A stretch of 64,000 nt of DNA from positions 34,233 through 98,232 of the forward strand of contig MU119410.1 in the NCBI GenBank assembly GCA_014904845.1, given 5' to 3'. The notes under the pieces are model-generated. The model was given only the letters and a program-made list of their open reading frames with translations. It was not told where the DNA came from and ran no database searches. Source of the DNA: Acephala macrosclerotiorum (Eukaryota > Ascomycota > Leotiomycetes > Helotiales > Mollisiaceae). Positions 26,501 through 40,700 of the stretch are shown piece after piece. Positions within the stretch are counted from its first letter, which is position 1; each line of letters opens with the position of its first letter. The position numbers and the translations under genes were made by a program.

Positions 26501-29500
26501 GAGATTAATAATAAAATTAACGTTTGAATTTTTGAGAATTAATTCGTGAGAAAAGATTTTTTTATATATTATTATTAATTATAATATATTTATATTTTTG
26601 AGTTCGTGAAAACAAATTTTACTAATAAAAATAAATATTTTCTATTTTAATTATTATTTTTTCAAAGTTTTTATTTGTTTTTCGTTTATAATAATATTTT
26701 ATTTCTTTTTTGAATTGTATTTAATTAATTATTTAATTTTCTGTTTATATAGTATTTTATTAATTAAACGTTCGAATTTTCGCAATAAATTTTTTTTAAA
26801 TAAAAACAAATAAATCTAAATATTTAAACTTTATTTAAAATATAGTTTATAGAAATAATTTTAGTATCAAAAAAAAAATACTACGTATTAAATTGTTATA
26901 TATCGATCGTATTTCGAATAATTAAATATATAATATTTCGTTTATAATTTAAATATATTTTCGATATAAAATTGAAAATTATAATTATTATTTTTTATTG
27001 CGTATTGTAATATATACAAAGTTTTATATTACGATTAAAATTTTATTTTATAATTTTATTTTTGTAATTTATTATATCTCGAATAATATAATCGAATTTG
27101 TTTTAAATATATCGAAATTTTAATTACTAATTATATGTTTTTTTTGTTTTTATTTTAAAATATACGCGATTACAATAAATATAAAATAATAAACGAAAAA
27201 AAAAAAAATTTAAAAACGTTTTTATTTAATTTTTTTAAAAAAAATTATTTTATTAGAAAATTAAAGTAATTTAATTAAAAAATATATTGAAAATTGTTGT
27301 AAATAGAGTAAATAAACAAATTATGTATTATTTTGAGTGTAATATTAGATTATTAGTTATGCGATTAAAAAAATTTTTTTAAGAAATTTTTTTTCGTATA
27401 ATCAATAGATTAGTAAAATGCGAATTGTTTCTTTGAAAAAATCGTACGAATAAGTAGTTTAAAAGGTACAATTTTTTGAATAATTAAAATTAGAATTTTT
27501 TAGAATTTATAAAAACTAATTTCTATATTTTTATTAATATTTTTCTATTTCAAGTATATATTTATTATATCGTCGAAATAAATAATTTATATTTAATTTA
27601 AAATTCTTATAATTTGTAAATAATTCAATTAAAGATTTGATATAGATTCTTTAAAAATTTGCGTAATATTGTAATATTTCAAAAATCGAATTTTACTAAA
27701 AAAAATATTTAAAAAGTCGTTTGAAAATACGAAAATAATAGAAAAAACATTGATCAATTTCTCGATACTAAATCGAATTAATACAAAAAACGATTTATTT
27801 GTTTTTGATTTTATGTACGTATTTTCTATGAATCGTTTTAAATTGTTTTCGATTGAAATAATTATATAATTATTTGTAAGTTTATACGACGCTTTTTTTT
27901 CGTCGAAATACTACGTATTAAATTTATTATCTCAAACTAATTCTAATATATTTAATATCTCGATAATAAATATATATAATAAATCTAATTTGTTTAATAA
28001 ATTACTTTTAATTTGTTTAAACACTTGAAATTCGATTTATTTAATATAATCAAAAATTTTTTTTTTTAAAACACAATAATATTTATTAATTTTCTTAAAA
28101 AATACTTTTTTTTTAAAAAAAAACTTATAATACTTATTGAACTTAATATTTCGATAAAATAAAATAATTATTATATTAGTATTTTTTATATTATATAAAT
28201 TTTTTTACTATAATCGATATTTTCATTAATTTTCGTTACAAATTTCAATATCGATTAAAATAATAAATTCAATTATTACAACTTTTTCTTATAATATATA
28301 TTTACCAATAGATTTTTTACTAGTAATAAGTAATAATAAATCAATAGTTTCAACGTATCTTTTAATAATATTTCAATAAAAAGTTTTTTTTTACACTTTT
28401 TGAAAATTAATATTTATATTATTTATTTTTAATTTTATAATTCTTTCAATCGCTTTTTTAAAAAGTTTTTTTATAAAATTATTTTCAATATATTTTTAAA
28501 TTTTAATCGTATTTATTGTAATCTTTATATTTATTATTTAAAAATCAAATTTATTAATTTAAATACGTATTTTCACTACTTTTAATAGTACAAATATTAT
28601 AACATTTATTACATTTTCAAATCGTAATATTTTTAATATATTTTTTTTCAAAAAATAAATTGTTTAAAAAATTTGATTTAAAGCGTTTATAATATTAAAC
28701 GTTAACGTATCGTTTTTTAGTATTGCGCGATTTTCTACGATTATATTTAACAATTATAAAAAAAAATTTGTATTGAAATTTCAATTAATTATTGAAATTC
28801 GTTTATAAAATCGATTAAATTTAAATTATCAATTGAAAAAACGATTTACGATTTATATTTCGAATTTTTCGATTGTATTTTAAATAATTTTTATTTTTAT
28901 TTTTATTTATTTAATTTATTTATTTTAATATAATTTACGATAATATTAAATTTATTGAAATTTGTTTATCGTAATAAAATTTGAGATTATATTAAAAAAA
29001 AAAATAATGAAAATAAAAAAGTCGATAAAAAAATTAAAACAAAAAAAAAAAAAATAATAACGATAAATAATAAAATATAAAAAAAGGCGACGTGAAAAAT
29101 TATTATAGTGAAGAAATGGTAAATTTTATAATAGTATTATTGATATTTTTATTGTTGTCGTTATTGTTATCGATATTTAATAAATAATTAATAAAGTTAC
29201 TAAGATAATTTAATTTGATTCGATATAAACGAACTAAAAACGATTAATTCGAATTTAATTATTTTTTAATATTATTAATTAAATTTAAAAAATATGATTA
29301 TTTTTTATTATAATATAATATTATTAATATTAATAATACTATTTTTTATAAATATAATACGAAATATATTTCGCGTTTATTTCGTAAATCGCGCGACTCG
29401 TGAAATCGCATTATTTACTGTAAAAATTATATTACGAAAAAGAAATAATAATAATATTAAAAAAAGTAATTTAGTAAATAATAATAGTGGAAAAGAAATT

Positions 29501-30845
29501 TTACTATTTTTAAAAATGTTTTAAAATTTTTCAAATTTTCTAATAAGAACGCGAAAAATTAAACGATTAAAATTTCAAAATAATTATAAAGTTTTTTGTA
29601 AAAAAAAAAAATTTATTTTATTAAAATTTTTATTATTTTAAAAAGTAAATTTTATAGTATTAATTATTTTTAAAAGTTTTTATATTTATTTTAATACTTT
29701 TCGCGTTTTTATATAATTACTATAAAATTAAAATTTGAAATAAAAAAAAAGCGCGTATTGAAATTTCTAATCGAATTCCAAGTAATTTATTCGAAAAAAA
29801 TAAGAAATAAAAAAAAACAACACTATTACTAATTACTCTTTTTCGTACTTTCTATTTTTAAATTTTTAATACAAATTGTATAAACAAATTTTTTTTTTCA
29901 AATACAATAATAATATTATTTAAAAAAATTGAATTAATATTTATATTTATCGATTATTTTTAATAAAAACAATATTTTGAAATACTCGAGATACGATTAT
30001 AATATTAAATAAATTAAATTGAATAAAAAAATTAAAAATCGAAATAGTTTTAATTTGTAAAAAATTAATTACAAAATGAGATTTTACACGCGAAATTCGC
30101 GAGATTGTTAATAGTAGAAGAATTTTATTTTTAAAAATAGAGATGTAAAAATAAACGACTAAAAATAAAACAATAAATATTATTATTTGAAAGTATAAAT
30201 TGTAAATTTTTTAAAGTTAAAAATTTATTATTTTTTGATTTTTTTCGATTTGAGTAATAATATTTTTTCGTTTAAAATTAATAATAGGAATTTATTATCG
30301 AGTTTCAGCGGTTTGTCGTTTATTGTATAATTGTTCGTTATAATAGAAATTAGTAACGAATTAACAATTTAATTATTTCCGCTTTAAATCGAATTTATTA
30401 AAAATCAAATATTAATAAATAGTAAACTATTTTCAATGTAAACATTTTTATAATTATTAGTTTAAAAGAATAAAATATTAATATAAATAAATACTTTAAT
30501 TTTTAATTAATACATTTTTAAAGTATTTACGATCGTTTATTTACGAAATCTTATTTCTTTGAAATTTTTTAATTAATATTTATATATTACAAAATCAAAT
30601 ATTGATTAAAAAGACTATAACGTCGTAGTATTTATAATTTTCTATTAATTTAAATAAAAATATTTTTATATATATTAAAAATCAAAACATTTTTTTATAA
30701 AATTTTTATTAATATTATATTTAATTTCGATCAATATTAAACATTTTTAATAAAAAAAGTAATTACTTTCAATCGATTAATAATTATAATAACACGTGAT
30801 TTGTATCAAATAATACTAAAAACGAAAACCATTTTAAATTACTAA
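20570..30845. other. 10 kb of RIP-mutated DNA, G-biased
   Basis: Long G-biased (non-CpG C-poor) plus-strand tract, clearest from 23 to 30 kb. The open frame at 25301-25501 (minus) is low-complexity. A TCACGTG lies at 26084-26090. Apart from the weak remnant at 29294-29524, I see no gene relic. Confidence 0.5.
29294..29524 (+). pseudogene. Possible short coding remnant, family unknown
   Basis: A 76-codon open frame whose central part (about 29370-29450) keeps CGC and CGA codons and a more protein-like text, RVYFVNRATREIALFTVK followed by a basic, Asn-rich stretch. The start of the frame is low-complexity and unlikely to be a true N-terminus. It may be a fragment of a decayed gene or chance; no domain recognised. 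Confidence 0.25.
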
Positions 30846-30849
30846 AATT

Positions 30850-31065
30850 AAAAATAATTATTTATTGTTCATTAAAAAAAATATAATAATAAAAATAATT
30901 GTTTATTCGAAAGATACAAAAAATGTAATTACAAAAATAATTACTTGTTAAAAATAATATAATATCAAAATTGATTACTTAAAAATAATTTAATACAATA
31001 TCAAACAAACAATTTATTCAAAATATATAATAATATAATAATAAAATTAATTATTTATTGCAAAA
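30850..31065 (+). repeat. Degenerate ~40-bp minisatellite
   Basis: About six units share a core like AAAATTAATTATTTATT, starting near 30850, 30892, 30934, 30967, 31008 and 31043 (spacings about 33-42 bp). It sits at the left edge of a C-biased, milder-mutated stretch (about 31.1-31.9 kb). Confidence 0.5.
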
Positions 31066-33179
31066 ATACAACAATTATTTTTGAAATAATTTGTCACTAC
31101 TTCCAATCTTGACAAACTCCAAGCACTAAACGAACAAATGTAATTGGAAAAGTAAAACCGTAATCCATTATCGTAATTTTAACTACAAATTGAAATTACA
31201 ATTCGAAAACAAAAAAAACTACTACAAATAATACAAATACAAACTTCTATTATTAAAATTACAAAATCTCAATTTATTATCTTTCATATAAAAAATACCA
31301 AAACGATATTAATAAATACTACCAATCTAAATTCCAAAATTTATATCATCAAAATTGTAAAAAATAAACATTTAAAAAAAAGTTTTTAAACAATCTCAAA
31401 TTTCGACATTTAACGTTATCCAATATATATATAGTATAAACTAAATAATTTTCTATTTAATAGATTTTCCGCTTCTCTAATAAACATTAAATTTTCAAAT
31501 TTAAAAAATCAATTTATTTTCTAATACTTATTAAATCTCCAGACTAAAAATTCTCAATTCTCACCATAAAATTATCTTATTCCTTTTAATTTTCACAAAA
31601 CAAAAATTTAATATCTCGTTTTAAAAAATTAATCAATATATATTTCTTTAATTTAAAATAACTCTAATTTTAAACTTTTTTTTAAATTATAAATCTTAAA
31701 TCAAAAAACTACTACTCACGACTTCTATCAAATTAAATGATCAAAAAAATCCATCTCTAAATAATTTTTTAAATATATAATTAAAAAGTTTTTCATTTCT
31801 CTATTTCAAAACATAAATATTACAATCAAACTCGTTTTTTAACTCGTTTACTTTTTTTATAAAAGTGATTTTCTTTCTTCGAAAATTATTTATTACGCTT
31901 TTTATCGAATACTATTAAAATTGCACTTTTTTTATATTTTAAAAAAACTTAAAATATTCTTTTTAAAGTATTATAAATTATTTAATATAATAATTCTCGA
32001 GTTTTTTTTATAATATTTTTCAATAATTTAATAAAAAATACAATTCGCGTACATTTTACTTTTTTTCAATATATAATATCGAAATTGTAAAATTTTATTT
32101 TCGAGTTTATTTTTTTAATTTCGATCAACGTTTAATTGCAAAAAAAAAAAACGAAGTTTTATTAAATAATACAATATTACAATTAATATTAATAATTATA
32201 AATTAAAAATAATTAAATCTTTTTTTTAAATTTTAAAATAAAATTAGCATTATATAATATTAATAATTACAAATTAAAAATAATTAAATTTTTTTACTAT
32301 TTTCTAAAGTAAAATTAATTACGAAAATACAATTCTAAAATCAAAAGTAGAAATTCGCAAATAATTAAAAATTTGTACATTTAACAAAGAAATAAATAAA
32401 TCTTTAATAAATACTAAAATCGTAATTTAATGAAATTCGTAATTATTTTATTAACTAACGATTATAATCGAAATAAAACGAAATTTATTTCAAAAATAAA
32501 ATTATAAAATAATTTTAATTAATTGTTTTAATCGTTTAATTTTTTCAATTATTAATACAATATATAAATTCGTACAAAAATAAGAACTTTTAAAATAGTT
32601 TCAATATTATTATTTTTTTAGTATTATTAATTATTTAATTTTGTTATATTTTTAATAAACTTTTTAAATATTACATACTTTTAAAGATTTCGCACAAAAG
32701 CGTTTTTATTTTTAATCAATTTTATAAACGAAATATATTTCAAAATTATTTCGACGTTAACAATTATATAAAAAAAAATTAATTTTTTCAATTTATTAAT
32801 ATTAATTTTTAAATTTGAAATCGAATTATTTAAATACGTATACTATATAAAATCAATAATTTTTTGAATTTTGAATATATTGAAATAAAGCGTATTTAGT
32901 GTTTGGTATAATTTAAATAAAATCAATATTTTCAAATTATTAATTTCTTATTTTTCTATTAAAATATATAAAAAAATATAAATAAAATTTTTTTTATTAT
33001 TACTTTTAATTGAATTATCGTTTATTGAAGATTTGTATATACAAAAATTGAATTAAAATTCGATAAAAGGATATTTGAAAGAATTGAATATATTGTATGT
33101 AAATATCGATGATTTTAAATTAGATTTATACAAATTAAACGAATTATTTTTAGATTTTTTTTTTTTTTTTCGATTGAAT
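31066..33179. other. RIP-mutated DNA; milder at 31.1-31.9 kb
   Basis: 31.1-31.9 kb keeps many non-CpG cytosines on the plus strand and could be an old coding or intergenic sequence, but no frame is convincing. From about 32.8 kb the bias becomes G-rich. Apart from the 71-bp duplication at 32185-32326 nothing is recognisable. Confidence 0.5.
32185..32326 (+). repeat. Imperfect 71-bp tandem duplication
   Basis: AATATTAATAATTA begins at 32185 and again at 32256. Both copies continue through AAATTAAAAATAATTAAAT and end in a related AAATTA-rich tail, with several mismatches. Probably a small local duplication that then diverged. Confidence 0.55.
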
Positions 33180-34880
33180 TTTAAATAATTATTCGTTTTC
33201 GGGTTTTAGTGCGAAAATACGAAGTGCGAAAAAAACTACGAAAGAACGAAGCGCGAAAAAAGATTTCTATTTATTAAATATTCAAAGTTTTTATAATAAC
33301 GATTTTGTTTTTATAATTATTTAAATCGTAAAATTTTTCGAAATCGAATAATTTTTTATATAAACGAATTAAATAAATCGTATAAATATTTTTTTATTTG
33401 CATTTATTTATTTAGATTTATTAGTTACGCTTTTTACTATTTCTTTTTGTATAAGTGTAATTAGTACAAAGAATTGTTTTACGAGTATTATTTCGTGAAT
33501 TATAATTAGAATTTCGTCGAGTTTGATAATAAATTTAAAAGGACGAAAAGTAAATATTTTATAAGAAGGAGATATTAATTCGTAATTAGATTGTAAACCG
33601 TAGAAAATAGAATATATTTTTTAAATGTAATCGATATATTGATTTTGAGTTAAAGATAAGTATTTTAATTATTTAATATTTGTTTTTAAAGAGTAGAAGT
33701 GGTAATTATCGAAAAAATATAAATATTGTAATTGTAGTACGTTGATTTATTAATTCGTTTGATTGTATAAAACTTTAAAAACTCAATTTATCGATACGTG
33801 TAATTGTTATCGTCGCGATAAAAAAAAGTTCACTGACGACTTTTGATAAATAAATATCGTAATTTTACAAAGCTTTATTAAATCTCGTTACAAAAGTCTT
33901 TTTACAACTCTTCTATAAACTCTTTCCGATTTACTTAACGTGAAAAATCGAATTCTCGAATATTTTTATACTAGCGATTAAAATTACTAAACTTTAAAAA
34001 AAACGATTTTTTAAATCAGACTCCTTTTTGGTCTTTGTACTAGGATTTTGTATTGATTCCCATTCAATCAATTAAAAACTAATACCAAAAAAAATTCAAA
34101 TAAGTTCTATATACTAAATATAGTTTTATTGTTATTATTATTGTTTTTATCGAGTTTTTTATCAAAGTATCGATTCCTTCATTAAAATTATTCCAACGAA
34201 CAAAATATCAATAAATCTTTGTAAATTTTGCAATAAACAATCAAAAAATGAAAGTTATAATCTTTACTTTATATTGAAACCACGTTCAAACTACATACGC
34301 TACGTGCTAGCAACTCGGAATACGACTTTTTTAACGTACAACAAATTGATTTTATTTTCTCACGTAATAATCCATTGAATAGTACTTCAAATTTATTATC
34401 GACGAGTCCAATAACGATTTATATACATTTGTCGGGATTTTCAATCTCGATTTGACAAATAAAAAGTCTAAAAAAAGAATAATACTAAACAAAAAAAGAT
34501 TGCAATAAACAAATTCATAAAACGAAATTGAATTATTTACGATTGAAACAATTGATTTTTAAATACATTTTCTCGATAATTCGATTTTTATAGTTTTTTT
34601 CCTTTTTCCAATCTCTTATTAAACACTACTATATTTAATGCTAGATTAATTAGAGTTTTTTGTAGAGTTCACTTTCTTTTTAATTTTATTCTTTTTGCAC
34701 TTGGGTTTATACGAGCAATTTTCCCGTTTATTTAAATCACAATAAACATTATTACTAGATCTAATCGTAGCGTTATTAGTAATATGAACTATTTTCAATA
34801 TACAAATTTGTTTATTGTAATAAAATCGCTAATAATCGATACTTGAAATAAAGTACTTTATAAACTAATGTAAATATTAT
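33180..34880 (-). pseudogene. Mildly RIP-mutated relic, large unknown protein
   Basis: On the minus strand one phase can be read from about 34880 to 33180, roughly 560 codons. Its stops are mostly TAA, with some TGA and TAG, at Gln-, Arg- or Trp-like positions. In order the text shows a basic stretch (SAKRIKLKRK, near 34700), a Gln-rich tract near 34150-34120 where several CAA codons appear as TAA, a well-preserved segment (KTKKESDLKNRFF, and NKALQNYDIYLSKVVSEL near 33880-33815) and a basic end with RASFF, RSFF and RTSYFRTKTRKR near 33260-33200. No known domain was recognised. The Gln-rich and basic tracts would suit a nuclear or nucleic-acid-binding protein, but that is inference. It lies divergent to the relics at 36.2-37.7 kb. 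Confidence 0.55.
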
Positions 34881-36226
34881 TATACCGCAGATTTTCAAAA
34901 AACGAGTACAATGAAATCAAAAACTACAAAAAGTCGAAATTTATTTTTTTGTAAATCAAATTAATTTATCGACAAAGTAATTACTATTGAATAGTAATCA
35001 ATCAAAATCTTTACAAAATAAATTTAATAATTATAATTTAAAAAATAATATATTAAATAATAAAAAATCAATAATTTTATCTATAAATTGATTTAAAAAT
35101 TAAACGTTATAAAAAACTTATATTTATATTATACTATTTATATTTAAAATATAATAATTAAATCAATTACTAATAGTAATCTCGATTGTTCAATAAAGCA
35201 CTAAAAAAATTGCAAAAATACAATAAAACATTTACAAATAACGCGCTTTTGTATGTATTAAACAAACTACTATACTCCGTAGAAAACTGCGAACTAACGA
35301 TACGATAACTAGTAAATTTTTATCTCAATAAAATATTAAAATTAGTTTAAAATCGCGTGAATTATTTTTATAATTCAATTGAAATATTTTTAATTTTATA
35401 TTGTTTATTTGCTTTGAAATCTTTTTCGAATTACTTCGAACTCTCTACAAACAGTATTTAACGTTTTTTCATAAGTAGATATTTTAATTTTATCCAAAAA
35501 CGATTACTTGTTTATAAACAGAAATTCGCGTTTATTCGATGTTGTAATCTCGTGGATTACAATTTAATAATTGCAATAATTGCATTATTAACTTCGCGAG
35601 TAATAATTGTATTAAAAACAAAAATTACACGTGATTTTACGATATTATTAAAATAAGATTATTTGTATAATAGCGCCAATCAGTGTTAGAAAAGTCGTGC
35701 ACTATAATTCGTACTTAGAAATACGTGTACTAAGTGTATAAATAAATACTAGTTTTTAATTTTTTTATCATTTTCTAGTACAAATAATCAAATCTCGATC
35801 GCAATACGCCAATTACGATTCTACTAAAGAATAATAAATATCTCTTTTATTTTAACGAGTAACAGTTTTGTATCGTTCTATGTTTACAAATTTACTTTCA
35901 AAAGACTTATAAACGAATTATACTATTTCTAGAGATAAACGAATAGACTTTTAATACAAAAGTTTGCAAAAAGTAATACTACAATTTTTTTCGAGTTTTA
36001 ATATTATTTTTAATGTAATTTACTGAGATTCGAATAATATTTAATACGCCTCTACTATAAATCACTCGCTTATAATTCTATTTTTCTCTCAATCAAATTT
36101 TGCGATTATTTCGCCCTTGTTTTACTATTTTATAATCGCTTGCATTATATTTATTATAATCTAACCATGTTTTAACGTAATCAAACAAATTACTAAGAAA
36201 AGAGAATTATAGAAACAACGATATAA
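34881..36226. other. Space between two divergent relics
   Basis: Milder-mutated DNA with both C and G outside CpG. It contains CACGTGA at 35628-35634. It would hold the promoter regions if the flanking relics were once genes facing away from each other. No gene or promoter motif can be assigned. Confidence 0.4.
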
Positions 36227-36559
36227 AGAGATGCGATTACTCGTTTACAATTACAAGAAACGATTAATTGTCTTCGGAAATTAAATGAGCTCCTAGAGAA
36301 ATCACGTGAAAATCTTACCGTTTTTAAGAGAGATCAAACGCGCCATTTGAGTATCTCGCGAAAGAAAGAAATTATAAGCAACTTTGTATTTCTATTAATT
36401 ACGACGAATAAAAATTTGAAAGTTATAATTATTTACGTTAAAAAACATTACAACAACGAAAAAATTACAATTCGAATAATATCAAATACTAAAAATCTCT
36501 TTACGATTATACAAAAATTTATAACGCTTACGAAAATCTTAAAACAAATTGCGCGATAA
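36227..36559 (+). pseudogene. Coding remnant with coiled-coil text
   Basis: A frame that is open from 36227 to TAA at 36557 reads as ordinary protein at its start: RDAITRLQLQETINCLRK, then KLNELLEKSRENLTVFKRDQ, with a heptad-like pattern, followed by a Lys/Ile-rich part. The stop at 36224-36226 may be a former Gln codon, so the N-terminus lies further left. An exact TCACGTGA (36302-36309) lies inside the frame. It may be the first part of the same gene as the relic at 36690-37700, which is in another phase. No family recognised. Confidence 0.45.
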
Positions 36560-36689
36560 AATCGATTTTTTGATCAAATTTCAAAATGTAATTAATTTGC
36601 CTTTTAAAAAATTCGAAAATCGAGAATATTAAAACTTTTTTTCGATAAATTATTATTTTAAACTTATATCAAATCTTATTACAATTACG

Positions 36690-37700
36690 ATCACGATATA
36701 AAAAAACCTGGAAAATTACTAGAAAACCAATTTTTATTATTCAATTACATAAGACGATCAATAACAAGTTCGTTAAAATTAAATTAAAATTAATAAAAAG
36801 CAATTTAAAAATTGGTAAAAATAAAATACGAACTTTATACACTTTTTTTACAAAATTAGAAAATATATCGAATCTTTACGTAAAAACAAGTAAAGTACAC
36901 GAAGTGATTAAAAAGATTATTAAACAAGTTTACGAATTCCTTTTGATTATTTTTAATACAACTTTTTAAAGTTCGATATTAGAATTAATTTTGAAATAAT
37001 ATTTACTAAAAGCAATTGGTAAACTAGTCCATTATTATTTTATTACCTTCGAATTTGTTTGTATTACAAAGAATAAAACGTACCGCGTATTTTAAAACGT
37101 TCAAATAAAGTTTTTTCAGATTCAAATGCTCGTTTTTCTTTAGAAATTACCCTGGAAAATTTACATTAAAATATAGTTTTTTTTTTTTTATAAGTTTTAT
37201 TTACACTATTAACGATCGAGATTTATTTGCTCTAATAAAAATATTTATTACTTGTATAATCTTTTTTTTTTTTTTTACAACGATTTTCATATCCCTCGAA
37301 TATACAATAAACTCTACGACAAATAGACTTTTTTAAATTGATTAAACGTTCCAATAAAGCGTCACAAAAAACTAAATCGTATTATAACTCGATTAAAAGC
37401 AACTCTAGACAATAAAATTCGAAAAATTTCGAAATCAAAAAAGTAATATTATTTTTCAAATGAAAGTATTTTACTATTATTTGTATACTAATTTTTATCG
37501 TCCTTTTCTAGAAATTTATCAATTCAAATTTCGACGTTTACAATCCAACTACGATTCTTTTTTGTCCAAGAAAAAAATTTGAATATTTTACTATACATTG
37601 AAATATTATTAACTCCGTCGAAAATACCTTTAAAATTATTATACACTGATAATAGCAATATAAAAACGAAAGTAATTCTAGACGAAATCGCGTTTATAAA
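36690..37700 (+). pseudogene. Mildly RIP-mutated relic, family unknown
   Basis: A single phase can be read for about 335 codons. Its stops are TAA, TAG or TGA at Gln-, Trp- or Arg-like positions, and normal codons such as CCA, CTC and GCG remain. Recognisable text includes KIRKYIESLRKNK (near 36855-36893), TSLRIPFDYF (near 36930), YYLRICLYYKE (near 37040-37072), SNARFSLEITLENLH (near 37123-37167) and NPTTILFCPRKKFEYF (near 37543-37590). The relic seems to belong with the coiled-coil remnant at 36227-36559 after a frameshift, but this is not proven. I know no family with this pattern; a transposon-encoded protein is possible. Confidence 0.5.
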
Positions 37701-40700
37701 TTATATATTTTTAATCACGATTAAATATAATCAATTTTTTTACAATTAATTAATTATATTAATAATAATATTATTATATTTATAATTTAATAAATTGTTT
37801 TTAATTTTAGATTTTTTTTAAGTATTTTTAAATTATTTATTAATTATTCAAATAAAAAATATAATTGTATTATATAAAAAGTACTATACTATTAATATTG
37901 AAAATATTCTTATAATTATTGAATTTCGATTAAATTATTTGTAGAATTCAAATGAATTTAAATTTCAATTATAAATTATTCGAAAAAAAATCGTTTATAT
38001 TTCATTTGTATAAAATAGAATTTAATTAAACAAAAAAATTTACGAGATTTTTTACGATTATTAAATCTCAATAATAAAATTGTATTAATTTAATACGAAT
38101 TTATATTCTATTATAAACAAAAAAATAGTAAACATTTAATCGTACTATTTTTATTTATTTTGTATTTTTTTGCAAATAATTAAAATAATAACGAGAAATA
38201 ATAATAAGATTTATTATTAATTAATAAAAATAAATATTTAAATAATCTTTACTAGAAAAAGTATAATTGACATTTTTTACTATTAATTTTACGACGAAAA
38301 ACTTTAAAACTATTAATTATTTATTCGAAAAAATTTCGCAAATAGTTTTATCGAATTAATTAATTTTATTCATCGTTTCATATTAATAAAATATAATATT
38401 TTTGTACATTTTATTAAATATCAACGTATAAATACAATTAATTTTTTAATCGATAATATCGCACAATAAATACGCTATAAATCGATATAGTTTTTAATTA
38501 TTTTAATTTTTTCAATTTATTTTTATAGTATTTAAAAAAAAAAAAATTTTTAAATTACTTTAAATTTTTATCGATATTAACAAATAAATATAAATTTAAT
38601 TTCGAGTTCTTTTTCGTAACGCGTTCAATACAAATCTCTCGACGTTTTTTACAATAAAATTCAAGTTTTATTTTTCGAATTTCTTTTAATACTCGATAAT
38701 TTAAACAATTATTTAAATCGTATTTTAAATTTACGTCTCGACCTTTTACGTTTAATATTTAAATACGTATTTTTGAACGATTTTAAATTAAAATATATAA
38801 TATTTCGTATCGAATACTTTATATAATAAATTAAAATTAAAATTAATAATACTTAGTACAAGTAATTTGATTTTGATTTAAAATTAACATTTTCAAATGT
38901 ATTTTGCATTATTATTAAATTTACATAAAACGATTATATAATAATTAATTATATATAGAAAAACTTAAAAAATACAAAAACAATTACTATTAATAAAATA
39001 TTTATTATCGTTAAAAAAAAATTGATTATTATTTTAAATTGTTTTCGATTTTTTTTTATAAACAAAATTTAAATCGACGTCGTTTATATCAATCAAAACA
39101 ATATCAACGAATACAATATTCAAATTTTAAAAATAAGAAATATTTTTAATCAATTACTAATAATAATAATATAACTCGAAAAAAATAAAATAAATAATAC
39201 AAATTTAAACTTTTAAATCGAAATTTCGTTTAATAAATTTCGTTTTTACAATACAATTTTAAAAGTTTACAATAAATAAATATTAAAAACAATTCTAAAA
39301 ATCGATATAAAAACATAAAAATTCGATTATAATTATAACGAATTAAAAAATTTCTTTTTTTTAGAAAATATTTTATATTTTGATAACGAGTAATAAATCG
39401 ATTTAAATAATGAAAATAAATTTAAATTTTCGTATTTTCGCGATTTTATTTTCATAGTATTTTTTCACTTTATTTAGAATTCGTATTAGATTCGTTTGTA
39501 AATAATTTAAAAACTAATTATTAATTCGATTCGTTCGACTTTCGATTGAAGCGATTTAAATATATTTCTTCGAGTAATTTTAATGTTTGTTAATATTTTT
39601 TATAATAAAATTTTAAACGGCGATACTTTAAATTCTCGTGTAATAATTAAAATATCGTTGTATTTGCAATTATTAAACTTTATTAAATAATAATAGAAGT
39701 CGAAAGTTTTGTTTAATAAGAATAATAAATTGAAAAATATAGTAATAAACGATTTATATCGTTTGATAAAATTTGTATAATATATTTTTTTTTACGATAA
39801 AATATTTAAATTATTCGATTTATTATTTCAAATTATATTTAGTAAAATTACGATTGATTATAATTAGAACGAAATAAAATTTATATTTGAATTTATCGTA
39901 GTAATTTCTATTGCAAATAAAAATAGTACAAATTTGAAAAAAATAAAAAACGTAAAATTATAAAGTACGACAAACAATTCTATATACGTTTTATAAAATG
40001 TATCGAGAAAAAAAAAAAGTTTTATTGTAATCGAAAATTTTTTTAAAAATATGCGAATTTTTTTTAAAGAGATTATTGTTACAATTAGTAAATCGATCGA
40101 TAGTAAACGATTTCGAATATTTATTTATAAACAAATTGAAACTTTTAACGAAAATTAACGATAAGATTTTTTATTTATATACAATATTTATTTATACAAA
40201 AATATTATTAAATAATATTTTGAGATTTTTCAAACAAATTCTTTATTTATTAAAATCGTTGAAAACAAAAAAACAATTTTTCTAAAAATATATCGTATTA
40301 ATTACACTTACGATAATAATATATAGAAAAATTAAAATAAAAAAATCAAACGATATACAATGTATATTTTGAGAGATATTAACAAAAATAAAAAAATTAC
40401 AATAATTTATTTAATTTTTTTTAAAAATCGTAAAATTCGATAAAAAACTTTTTAAGAAAAGTTCGATTTTATATATTTGTATTATTTTTATTTTTTATCG
40501 TTAAAATAAAATTAAAAAAGCGATAAAAAATTAAAAAAAAATTATTGTTTAAACGATATTATCGATTAATTCAATATAAAATTTTTTTTAGTATTTTTAC
40601 TTTGAATTTTTCGTTATTTTAATCAATAAATACGTTTTTATAACGAGTAAAAACGAGAAAACATTGAATTTATACAAATTTTTATTAATATTATTTAATT

